A stretch of DNA of 32,094 bases from Nitrospirota bacterium (GTDB lineage: Bacteria; Nitrospirota; Nitrospiria; Nitrospirales; Nitrospiraceae), in assembly GCA_013388555.1 (NCBI GenBank), contig JACAFD010000197.1, positions 1-32,094 of the forward strand, written 5' to 3'. This document shows positions 1-6,252 of this stretch, in pieces (position 1 is the stretch's first letter; each line of letters opens with the position of its first letter). A program made the translations under genes and the position numbers. The notes beneath the pieces were generated by a model. That model saw nothing but the letters and a program-made list of their open reading frames with translations, did not search any database and was not told where the DNA came from.

Positions 1-345
1 GGTGAGAGCCTCAGTGGCCTGAACCTGAGCAACACGACACACACCAACGCCGGCACCTACATCGATGTCGTGACGTTTACCGACGTGACGGGGAATTACA
101 AGAACACCATCAAGAACGTCAAGTCTATCATCAGCAAAGCGACAGTGACGCTCACGGTGACCGGCTACAGTGTGATCTTCGATGGCCTGCCGCATACAGC
201 AACAGGCACGGCGACTGGGGTCTTGGGCGAGAGCCTCAGCGGCTTGAACCTGAGCAGCACGACACACACCAACGTTGGGACTTACCTCGATGTCGTGACG
301 TTCACTGACGTGACGGGGAACTACAAGAATACCGTCAAAAACGTC
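1..345 (+). repeat. 225-bp tandem repeat inside the MBG-domain gene
   Basis: Bases 1-120 recur at 226-345 with few substitutions, giving a 225-bp (75-codon) period. Most changes look synonymous or conservative, such as GGT/GGC and AAC/AGC. Such recently homogenised coding repeats allow copy-number change by recombination. The number of copies to the left of the window is unknown. Confidence 0.85.
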
Positions 346-363
346 AGCAGCAGGATCCTCTAG
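1..363 (+). CDS. MBG-domain tandem-repeat surface protein, C-terminal fragment
   Basis: The reading frame is open from the first base and stops at TAG 361-363, so the start lies to the left of the window. The visible 120 residues are one and a half copies of a 75-residue repeat. Each copy contains a TVTLTVTGYSVIFDGLPHTA-type segment followed by GESLSGLNLS and a YLDVVTFTDVTGNYKNT segment. This pattern matches the MBG (Ig-like beta-sandwich) repeats found in very large secreted or cell-surface bacterial proteins. It is probably an adhesin or matrix protein, but function cannot be assigned from this piece. The protein ends abruptly, five residues after the repeat (SSRIL), with no visible anchor or secretion-sorting domain. 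Secretion by a type I or other C-terminal-signal route is therefore not supported here. Confidence 0.75.
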   Translation, partial: GESLSGLNLSNTTHTNAGTYIDVVTFTDVTGNYKNTIKNVKSIISKATVTLTVTGYSVIFDGLPHTATGTATGVLGESLSGLNLSSTTHTNVGTYLDVVTFTDVTGNYKNTVKNVSSRIL

Positions 364-999
364 GCTTTAACAATGGAGCCACGCTACGCGAAGAGAATCG
401 CATCCACGTGAGAGAGATGGGTGAAAGAGATGGGGTCGTTGCTTGACTTTGTACCTGGCCAACTCTATAGCAGCCTGAGCGAGCAAGGTCTGTGCAGGCA
501 ACCGACCGATCCTTCCCTACCCTACGCCGTCTACACTGAACATGAACAATCCCAGTTACCCTATCCTAAGCAGTTCCGTCCGGCGCGAGGGGGGAGCGGG
601 TCGGCACCCGTTGTCGGAGGGGCGGGGACCCACCGAGGCGTGACCGAAGTGGAAAGCCGGAACTGACGGCACCGCGATCGTATGATCGCGGCCGCGGGAA
701 TTCCGGAAGGATTCCACGAGGTCACGCCCGGAAGGGTCGCCCCGGGAGATACGAGGGCCGACCCGCTTCCCCCTCGCGCTGTGTTAGGTGTTGCGATCCA
801 ACATCTATAAGCCTTACATGCTTTGCTCCCGCTATACGCCATCAGCTATCAGCCATTCGCTCCCTTGTCCCTAAAGCATCGGCTTCTACCCTCCTGTACC
901 CCGCAGATCCTGCGCTCTCACAGAGGTTGTGGGAAATTTCATGGAGACCTGCTATAAGGCTTGGCCAAGGTGTTGATTTATTAGAGCCAAGCAGGACTA
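364..999. other. Gene-free stretch carrying structured element A
   Basis: No convincing gene is seen between the MBG-protein stop and the small gene starting at 1000. Open frames crossing this stretch on both strands are low-complexity and overlap the long palindrome at 583-779. The remainder (364-582 and 780-999) shows no terminator with a T-tract, no tRNA fold and no clear promoter. Confidence 0.6.
583..779 (+). ncRNA. Structured element copy A, possible HEARO/omega-RNA-like ncRNA
   Basis: The ends, 583-604 and 758-779, are complementary over 22 positions; the only non-Watson-Crick position is a G-U pair. This closes a 197-nt element. Inside are short hairpins, including one around CGCGATCG at 673-690 and one in GGGAATTCCGGAAGGATTCC (696-715). 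Three internal blocks recur at 18860-19038: 651-667 (15 of 17 identical), 696-715 and 727-748. The closing stems of the two copies are unrelated in sequence, yet both pair. That points to conserved RNA (or single-strand DNA) structure. The GGAAAGC..GAACTGAC block and overall size remind me of HEARO/IscB omega RNAs, but no IscB or HNH gene is in the window. Strand is chosen by that resemblance only. Confidence 0.5.
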
Positions 1000-1242
1000 G
1001 TGGGCACACGTGAACAGAATGAGCGAAAGTTCTCCAGTTGGGACATTCTCCCTACCGGGGGACGGCGGTATTGGTTCGATGTGTTGGGCAAGCAAGGCTG
1101 GAAGGCTCGGTACGTAAAAGAGGTTGACGCCGATGAGGTCACGGTGCGATTTTATCAGGAGATTTACGACGACACCGGCAAGCTTGTTGAAATCCATTAC
1201 AAGTATCCGGTGGACCAGGGCCACCAAAAGGTCACATCATGA
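1000..1242 (+). CDS. Small conserved-type protein, first gene of a two-gene module
   Basis: An 80-residue protein starting at GTG 1000. No strong ribosome binding site is visible, so the start is uncertain. It is charged and aromatic-rich with no membrane segment. Recognisable features are GGRRYWFDV near residue 21, then a beta-rich middle (EVTVRFYQEIYD) and a C-terminal HYKYPVDQGHQKV motif. I recall similar small proteins paired with the type of protein encoded next, but I cannot name a family. Its stop overlaps the next start by four bases (ATGA at 1239-1242), so the two are translationally coupled. The compact two-gene layout next to repeats is typical of toxin-antitoxin-like modules, but nothing in the sequence proves a toxin fold. 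Confidence 0.6.
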   Translation: MGTREQNERKFSSWDILPTGGRRYWFDVLGKQGWKARYVKEVDADEVTVRFYQEIYDDTGKLVEIHYKYPVDQGHQKVTS

Positions 1243-1505
1243 AAGAAATCATCACTCACCAGATGGTTGCCGACAAACTGGCAGCTTACCTCCAACACGA
1301 TCTGTCACTGGCCGACCTCGTTGCCTGGGCTGAATCTGCCATGATGGAGGGGGAATTCGACCCCCAACATTTCACCGCTATCCGCGATGTCGTAGCATGC
1401 CTTGGTGTGGCCGACGTTCGCGCCTTCGGGTTGACCTGGGATGACTGTGAACATTTGCTAAAGCGATTGGGCTATGCGGCTCACATCCAAATCATGGCCA
1501 CATAA
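1239..1505 (+). CDS. Small acidic protein, second gene of the module
   Basis: An 88-residue soluble protein predicted to be mainly alpha-helical. The N-terminus reads as a short helix-turn-helix-like or dimerising segment (QMVADKLAAYLQHDLSLADL), followed by a WAESAMMEGEF helix. The C-terminal half holds the FGLTWDDCEHLLKRLGY stretch. Its start codon overlaps the upstream stop (ATGA), so co-translation with the 80-residue partner is expected. Function is unknown. In a toxin-antitoxin reading this would be the antitoxin or partner, which is an inference from size, overlap and setting only. Confidence 0.65.
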   Translation: MKEIITHQMVADKLAAYLQHDLSLADLVAWAESAMMEGEFDPQHFTAIRDVVACLGVADVRAFGLTWDDCEHLLKRLGYAAHIQIMAT

Positions 1506-1792
1506 CTCGCGATCCCGGACTGCTTCATCACCGCCACATATCCCAAAACAGCACAGAGTGGAGCTGCCTGCCGGTTTATCACCTGGCTCTCTACTACCGG
1601 ATTAGGCAGGCATTCTCCCCCTTCTTCTAGGGATGTGGCCAGGTTGGCTTTTACTGCGCGCATGGAGCGACATAACTATTCCCTCCAGGTTTGCTCGTTT
1701 GCCCTTGTTTGGAACGGTACCCGTATCAGACCTGACTGCGGCCGTCGAACAAGGTCACAGATAATCCCTCCAAGCTCGCTAGTATTCTCTTC

Positions 1793-2003
1793 AGGGATGG
1801 GAGCTGATGGATCTTCTATTGCGCGCGTTATCCCAATTCCTCATTCGCGTTCAAGGGTAGCCTGGGCGATCCTCGATTGCGCGCGTAGAACGAGCACATT
1901 CTGATCGTGCGCGTTCCGCGAGCAGGAGGACGACTAGGCTGCCCTTGCCATCCTTCGGAGGCCGCGCGTTGCGCAAACACAAGAGATCAGCAGACTACCC
2001 TCC
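1793..2003. repeat. Hairpin element 1, interrupted by element 2
   Basis: The left arm (1793-1828) nearly matches the left arm of the element at 2165. The right part (1964-2003) is homologous to the right arm of that same element: GCGCGTTGCGC, then a GAGATCAGCAG-type arm. In between sits the separate hairpin 1852-1947. The simplest reading is one copy of this family split by insertion of another. Confidence 0.5.
1852..1947. repeat. Hairpin element 2, nested
   Basis: The arms 1852-1874 and 1926-1947 are complementary over about 22 bp with a few mismatches. The cap (1875-1925) contains GCGCGCGT, GAGCACATTCTGATCGTGCG and CCGCGAGCA. It lies between the two halves of element 1. Confidence 0.75.
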
Positions 2004-2034
2004 TTTCCCCCTCCAAACTCGCTCGTTTCTCTTT

Positions 2035-2135
2035 GGTGAGGAGTAACCCAACTGCCCTTCATTGCGCGCGTCGAGGGAGCACATTCCGATCGTGCGGCCT
2101 CCGCGAGCACAAAGGGCAGTGGGCTACTCCTCACC
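2035..2135. repeat. Hairpin element 3
   Basis: The arms begin GGTGAGGAGTA at 2035 and end with TACTCCTCACC at 2135. They pair over about 24 bp with two single-base irregularities. The cap 2060-2110 is nearly the same as that of element 2 (GAGCACATTCCGATCGTGCG, then CTCCGCGAGCAC), while the arms are unrelated to those of element 2. Confidence 0.8.
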
Positions 2136-2164
2136 CCTTCCTTCCAAGCTCGCTCGTTATTCTT

Positions 2165-2263
2165 AGGGATGGGGGCTGATTGATCTTCTACTGCGGGCGT
2201 CCAACGAGGGGAGTCCGCGACCGCGCGTTGCGCGAGCACAGAAGATCATCAGCCTCCATCCCC
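2165..2263. repeat. Hairpin element 4
   Basis: The left arm from 2165 (AGGGATGGGGGCTGAT) pairs with the right arm ending at 2263 (ATCATCAGCCTCCATCCC) over about 24 bp. The cap is a divergent form of the family cap and ends GCGCGTTGCGCGAGCAC. The arm sequence matches the split element 1. Confidence 0.75.
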
Positions 2264-2326
2264 CTCCCCTCTTCCCCCCATACGTAGGATTGCGGTTCTT
2301 ACGGTGATACCCTTACTCTACGCAGT

Positions 2327-2779
2327 ATGACGGAGAGGAAACAGCCTATCCAGTGGCGAGCGATCATGCAGGGGGTAGCCATCGTGTATGGAGTCACCTT
2401 TGTGGCTGGATTGCTGTTGGCCTTCAACGGGATCACGCCACAGTCCAATCATATAGCCTTCCCCCTCCTCGCATGGCTCACTGGTGGGGTTGGAGTCGCT
2501 ATCGCTCTGAGAGTTGCTGAAACCACACGGCTCTCCTATCTTGTGGCACTTGGTGTCGGGGTCTGGCTCCTGAGTTCGACAAGTGTCTTGCTCGGAGCAC
2601 AGACCGTGACTGCGTGGTTAGATAGTGGCCTGTTCATCGCAATCACGGTCCTCCTGGGCCGACTTCTGCTGGGAAGAGACTTAGAGACTCTGCCGATATC
2701 CGATCAGTCCCGTTCACAAATGATCTCCAAGAACAACCCGCAGGTACCGGCGCATCGAGGAATGAGATCGACTCTATAG
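2327..2779 (+). CDS. Four-helix integral membrane protein of unknown function
   Basis: A 150-residue protein starting at ATG 2327. It has about four hydrophobic helices at residues 13-36, 43-65, 69-91 and 96-116, linked by very short loops, and a polar cytoplasmic-type tail (from about 120) rich in Ser, Gln and Arg. The short positively charged N-terminus (MTERKQ) suggests that end faces the cytoplasm. I do not recognise a family or catalytic motif. The gene stands alone between the hairpin array on its left and a minus-strand unit on its right. No clear promoter or intrinsic terminator of its own could be placed. Confidence 0.6.
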   Translation: MTERKQPIQWRAIMQGVAIVYGVTFVAGLLLAFNGITPQSNHIAFPLLAWLTGGVGVAIALRVAETTRLSYLVALGVGVWLLSSTSVLLGAQTVTAWLDSGLFIAITVLLGRLLLGRDLETLPISDQSRSQMISKNNPQVPAHRGMRSTL

Positions 2780-2884
2780 CCAATCAACTCCTGATATCTC
2801 ACGCCAAGTCCGATCGGCTCAGAACCCTTCTGGCTTGGGGGTAACCAAGCATGGCATGAACTCTACCAACAGATTTGCGGTGAG

Positions 2885-2922
2885 GGAGAAAACAAAACAG
2901 CCAGCGCAAGAGGGCCGGCTGT
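2885..2922 (-). terminator. Intrinsic terminator for the sigma-54 micropeptide unit
   Basis: Read on the minus strand, ACAGCCGGC pairs with GCTGGCTGT (one mismatch) around a short loop and is followed directly by TTTTGTTTTCT. The T-rich tail exists only on the minus strand, so it ends leftward transcription. It lies about 145 nt past the stop of the 34-residue peptide gene. Confidence 0.7.
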
Positions 2923-3067
2923 CTGGTATGAGAACTACGTCTTGAGGGCTATAATCGCGCGCTATATTTAGGAAGCGCGCTGGAGTTGAGTCTTACAATC
3001 CAACAGTTTACGCCTCATAATGAGAGGCAGAGAATGGATGAAGTAGCGGGGTGAACCTGATTCCCTG

Positions 3068-3172
3068 TTACTTCCCTGCTGCCATTCCCATTCCCATCGC
3101 CAGAACTCCGACCAATACTGCGATCGAAATTCCTGCGTATAACATGCCATTGATTAGCGCAACAGTCGTCAT
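3068..3172 (-). CDS. 34-residue single-span membrane peptide
   Basis: A short open frame with ATG at 3172 and TAA at 3068-3070. It is preceded by a strong ribosome binding site (GGGAGGAGG, about 6 bases before ATG), which is the main reason to believe it. The peptide begins MTTVALINGMLYAG and has one hydrophobic helix over roughly residues 3-30. It is rich in Ala, Gly, Val and Met (MGMGMAAGK end), with a single lysine at the C-terminus. I recognise no family; it could be a small regulatory or accessory subunit of a membrane complex. It lies about 70 nt downstream of a consensus sigma-54 promoter and upstream of an intrinsic terminator, so it seems to have its own transcript of about 360 nt. 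The sigma-54 activator gene next door is the obvious candidate regulator. Confidence 0.6.
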   Translation of the reverse strand: MTTVALINGMLYAGISIAVLVGVLAMGMGMAAGK

Positions 3173-3255
3173 GGTGTTCCTCCTCCCTGAGAATCTTTGC
3201 ATCCCTACTCAACCCAGGAGATGAGTGAGTCGTACATGCTATACCAACTTAGTAC

Positions 3256-3272
3256 AGCAATGGCCGTGCCAA
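3256..3272 (-). promoter_or_regulatory. Consensus sigma-54 (-24/-12) promoter
   Basis: The minus strand reads TTGGCACGGCCATTGCT. This matches the RpoN consensus TGGCACG-N4-TTGCW in full, with the invariant 10-base gap between GG and GC. Transcription would start near 3245 and run leftward into the 34-residue peptide gene. The neighbouring minus-strand gene encodes a sigma-54 activator. Confidence 0.85.
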
Positions 3273-3366
3273 TCTTTCTTGCTTCGGCTGCAAACCCATA
3301 ACTAGTTGATATATTATAATAATATTACGAGCGCCTTCAGGCCACTTCACGGAATCATCAGATAAT

Positions 3367-3437
3367 CCGCGATCGGCCGCGAGGGCAGCCACGACTATTC
3401 GTGGGCTACTCCGCGAGAGAGTATAGAGATCGTGCGG
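3367..3437. repeat. Long dyad between the activator gene and the sigma-54 promoter
   Basis: The outer arms CCGCGATC (3367-3374) and GATCGTGCGG (3428-3437) pair imperfectly. An inner dyad AGCCACGA-CTAT-TCGTGGGCT lies at 3387-3407. The CCGCGAG and GATCGTGCGG words resemble caps of the hairpin array at 1793-2263. It could act as a terminator for the activator gene, an enhancer for the sigma-54 promoter, or simply be a repeat copy; position fits all three. Confidence 0.5.
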
Positions 3438-3455
3438 AAAGGGTGTTGTCGTTCT

Positions 3456-4979
3456 TTAGCTCGAGGAGGGTCTCTTCATTCCAAACTGCTTCATCCGGCT
3501 GCGCAGCGTGCTGGGAGGGATTCCCAAGCGCGCAGCTGCGCCTTCGGGACCTTCGATGTGCCAATGCGTCAATGTGAGGGTCTGCAAAATGTGTCGGCGC
3601 TCGACTTCTTTAAGGTCGGCTGGCGGCGAGGCAGCGGAGGAAGAAGCCTGCGACTCCAAGACTCGCTCGTCGACCCGCAACACCGGTCCATGAGAGAGAA
3701 TCAGCGCTCGCTCGATCACATTTTCCAATTCACGGACATTGCCAGGCCAGGTATAGCGCATCAGCCGTTCTAGCGATTCCTGATCAATGTCCTTGCATGA
3801 ACGGTTGAATTTCACACAGTACTGTTTGAGGAAGTGCCGAGCCAATTCAGGGATATCCTCCGGGCGATTCCTGAGCGGAGGCAAGACGAGGGGAAAGACA
3901 TTCAGACGATAAAAGAGATCGGCGCGAAATGTCCCTTCCTTGACAGCGGCAGGCAAGTCGCTATTGGTGGCAGCGATCACCCGAACATCGACACGAATGG
4001 GCTGCTTCCCACCCAGCCGGTCCACCATGCCATCTTGTAAAACTCGCAACAGCTTGGCCTGCGTCTCCAGTGGCATTTCACCAATTTCATCCAAGAAGAG
4101 GCTGCCGCCATGGGCCAGTTCAAACCGGCCCTCATGGGTTCGGTCCGCCCCAGTGAACGCACCTCGCTCATGGCCAAAGAGCTCGCTTTCGACCAACCCG
4201 GCCGGGAAGGCAGCACAGTTCACCCGCACCAAGGGTTTCCGATGCCGTGGACTCCAATCATGGATCGCTTGCGCAATCAGTTCCTTGCCGGTGCCCGTTT
4301 CCCCCATAATGAGCACGGTTGTAGGATTCGGCGCGACCTCTCGTGCCAGAGCTATCACATTTTGAAAGGCCGGGCTCTTCCCCACCAAGGAATCGCTGTT
4401 CTTCGTGAGTTTCAGTTCTTCGATCAAATACACGTTTTCTTTGTCCAGTTGGTGCCGCAATCGGTTGATCTGTTCGTAGGCTTGAACATGGTCGATCGCA
4501 TAGGCAATTTGCATGGCCACTTGTGTCAAGAACTCGAGGTCCCCCGGGTCCGGCACTCCTGACTCAATGCTGCCGATATTGAGAATACCCAGACACTTAT
4601 CTCCCACGAGTAGAGGGAGATTGATGATTCGTCCAAGCCCTTCTTGCACGTACATTTTGTCTTCAGGGAACACTTGCACCCGTTCAAGCTCCGGACGACA
4701 GTGGACGGTTTTGTGATCATAGGCCCACCCCATCCCGCTTCCGATACGGGGAATCACGGCATCGCGCGGGAGGAACACATGCGCCATCGTCGTGGCAACG
4801 ACATAAAACCTGAACCCGTCAACCTCCGGATCATAAAGCGTGACTGTACACCGTGCCCAGGGAATCACCTTGGTGATCTCCGCGGTGATCGCTTCCCACA
4901 GGCTGGCCATCTCCCGCTGCGAATTGAGCACCACTGCCACAGTCAAGAGGGCTCGATAGTTTCTCTCAATTCGATCCAT
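3456..4979 (-). CDS. Sigma-54-dependent transcriptional activator, GAF-AAA+-Fis type
   Basis: A 507-residue bacterial enhancer-binding protein in the FhlA/NtrC class. An N-terminal GAF sensor domain (about residues 15-170) is followed by a short coiled linker and the AAA+ domain. Walker A GETGTGKE is at 226-233, the sigma-54-contacting GAFTGA loop at 273-278, then Walker B GGSLFLDEIGEM. A C-terminal Fis-type helix-turn-helix occupies roughly 465-503. There is no receiver domain, so activity is likely controlled by ligand or redox binding to the GAF domain. ATG 4979 was chosen because it gives the usual N-terminus; a GTG at 5000 in frame would add seven residues. It ends 184 bases before a perfect sigma-54 promoter on the same strand, a likely target. 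Confidence 0.93.
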   Translation of the reverse strand: MDRIERNYRALLTVAVVLNSQREMASLWEAITAEITKVIPWARCTVTLYDPEVDGFRFYVVATTMAHVFLPRDAVIPRIGSGMGWAYDHKTVHCRPELERVQVFPEDKMYVQEGLGRIINLPLLVGDKCLGILNIGSIESGVPDPGDLEFLTQVAMQIAYAIDHVQAYEQINRLRHQLDKENVYLIEELKLTKNSDSLVGKSPAFQNVIALAREVAPNPTTVLIMGETGTGKELIAQAIHDWSPRHRKPLVRVNCAAFPAGLVESELFGHERGAFTGADRTHEGRFELAHGGSLFLDEIGEMPLETQAKLLRVLQDGMVDRLGGKQPIRVDVRVIAATNSDLPAAVKEGTFRADLFYRLNVFPLVLPPLRNRPEDIPELARHFLKQYCVKFNRSCKDIDQESLERLMRYTWPGNVRELENVIERALILSHGPVLRVDERVLESQASSSAASPPADLKEVERRHILQTLTLTHWHIEGPEGAAARLGIPPSTLRSRMKQFGMKRPSSS

Positions 4980-5265
4980 AGACTTGTCGCATCCTCTCAC
5001 ATTGCAAATTCAATCATAGATCCTGCGTTCATATCTAGCATGTCCTTACGAAATACTCGATCCTCTGATAAACCATGCACTGCTGTCCATTCGCCTCAGC
5101 TCTGAGGCAGCCAAACGGGAAGGGGTCGGAAATGGCGCAAAGGCGTGAGGAGCTTTCATTGCTCCCGGAGCGCGCGCCCTCCGAAGGGCCTTGTTCGACG
5201 GCGCAGTTAAGGGAGCCCTGGCCGCTTTCCCCCTGATCCCCCCCTAATACCCCGCTAACGATAGG

Positions 5266-5295
5266 TTGACAGCCGGAAATCCAATCGCTGAGAAT
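5266..5295 (+). promoter_or_regulatory. Possible sigma-70 promoter giving a leaderless folB-fusion mRNA
   Basis: TTGACA at 5266-5271, an 18-base gap, and GAGAAT at 5290-5295 resemble a sigma-70 promoter. The transcript would start at or next to ATG 5302, which has no ribosome binding site in front of it. A TTG that could serve as a longer start coincides with the -35 box. Confidence 0.35.
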
Positions 5296-5301
5296 GCTCC
5301 C

Positions 5302-6252
5302 ATGGCTGGAAAGATCATCATCGAACGGCTGGAGTTTCACGGTCGCTGCGGCGTGACTCCGGAGGAACGTAAGCAGCCTCAACCGTTGGCAGTGGACCTG
5401 GAACTGGAGTGTCAGACTGAACCGGCGGCGATTTCGGATGACATCCACCGTGCGATTGACTATGCGCAGATAGCAGATCGAGTTCTCGCGGTCGGGGCGA
5501 CGCAGAACTGTGCCCTGCTGGAAACTTTCGCAGAGCATCTCCTTACGATGCTCTTTTCGGAGTTTCCCATTGAAAAGGCTAAGATCTTGGTGCGGAAGCT
5601 TGCGCCACCCCTGAAGCATGTGACCAACTCGGTGGGTGTGCAACTCGAACGATCGCGCCTGCTTCACCATATTCAGGATCCAGGACCGACTCCAGCTCGG
5701 TTTCTCACGCAGCAACTCCACCGCCTACCCAAAGGCAAAGCGCTCGACGTCGCGGCCGGGTCTGGACGCAACGCACTCTATCTCGCCGCACAGGGCTTTC
5801 ACGTCGATGCGATAGACCGCGATGAAGAGACAATGACCAAACTCGCCGCCACGGCAAAGCAACACAACCTTCCAAATCTGACTGCCCGGACGATTGACCT
5901 CGAACGAGCAACCGATGAACGGCCGGAATTTCCTCAGCACGAGTATGACGTGATCATCGTGTTCTTCTATCTCCATCGGGCACTGTTTCCGGCACTCATC
6001 GAATCCCTGAAGCCCAACGGGGTCTTGCTCTACGAAACCTTTCTCATCGACAACTACTTGCGCCGTCACCATCCTCGCCGATGGGAGTTTTGCCTCGCAC
6101 ACAACGAATTGCTTCGGTTGACATCCACGCTCCGGGTACTGTCATACGATGAAGGCGAACACAACGGCAGCCATGGGCCCGGGTCTGCCTTTACCGCCCA
6201 ACTCGTTGCCCAGCAGGCAGGCCCCAGCAGACTGTTACACGAGGCGACATGA
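5302..6252 (+). CDS. folB: Dihydroneopterin aldolase fused to a class I SAM methyltransferase
   Basis: A 316-residue fusion. Residues 1-125 are a FolB domain, which cleaves 7,8-dihydroneopterin to 6-hydroxymethyl-dihydropterin and glycolaldehyde in folate synthesis. The start fits the family (IIIERLEFHGRCGVTPEER), with the conserved Glu at 22 and the catalytic-type Lys at 99 in VRKLAPP. Residues about 140-315 form a TehB-like Rossmann methyltransferase: motif I LDVAAGSGRN at 148-157, acidic post-I segment VDAIDRDEE, and YDVIIVFFYLHR followed by GVLLYETF. The frame is continuous through the junction, and no stop or internal start with a ribosome binding site separates the halves. The methyl acceptor is unknown. 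The gene overlaps the PHP gene by four bases (ATGA). Start 5302 was chosen over TTG 5266 on family alignment. Confidence 0.9.
   Translation: MAGKIIIERLEFHGRCGVTPEERKQPQPLAVDLELECQTEPAAISDDIHRAIDYAQIADRVLAVGATQNCALLETFAEHLLTMLFSEFPIEKAKILVRKLAPPLKHVTNSVGVQLERSRLLHHIQDPGPTPARFLTQQLHRLPKGKALDVAAGSGRNALYLAAQGFHVDAIDRDEETMTKLAATAKQHNLPNLTARTIDLERATDERPEFPQHEYDVIIVFFYLHRALFPALIESLKPNGVLLYETFLIDNYLRRHHPRRWEFCLAHNELLRLTSTLRVLSYDEGEHNGSHGPGSAFTAQLVAQQAGPSRLLHEAT

Larger units (their letters stand above)
1506..2326. other. Gene-free stretch filled with a hairpin-repeat array
   Basis: Over 800 bases without a credible gene. It contains four copies of a roughly 33-bp direct repeat (1681-1712, 1766-1800, 2008-2041, 2139-2172; consensus about CCCTCCAAGCTCGCTCGTTT). 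Three of these lead into long hairpins, each with a GCGCGCGT/GATCGTGCG/CCGCGAGCA-type cap. Apparent open frames here (for example on plus around 1907-2179 and minus around 1934-2239) are by-products of the GC-rich palindromes. Confidence 0.7.

Noticed and set aside
421-842. Open frames on both strands (421-666 plus, 561-842 minus)
   Set aside because: They overlap the long palindrome at 583-779, mirror each other's Pro/Gly/Arg-rich composition as expected for a palindrome, and have no ribosome binding site or recognisable domain.
1681-2263. CRISPR array
   Set aside because: Direct repeats are imperfect and spaced 85, 242 and 131 bases apart, with hairpins rather than unique spacers between them; no cas gene is nearby.
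2950-2955. TATAAT as a plus-strand promoter
   Set aside because: No -35 box at a suitable distance and no plus-strand gene downstream; the region is inside the 3' part of the minus-strand sigma-54 transcript.
2968-3212. Minus-strand frames giving Trp/Arg-rich peptides of 60-65 residues
   Set aside because: They overlap the 34-residue membrane peptide in other frames and lack its strong ribosome binding site and hydrophobic pattern.
5035-5721. 228-residue minus-strand frame opposite the folB domain
   Set aside because: It lies antisense to a well-conserved FolB domain, has no known motif and no ribosome binding site.
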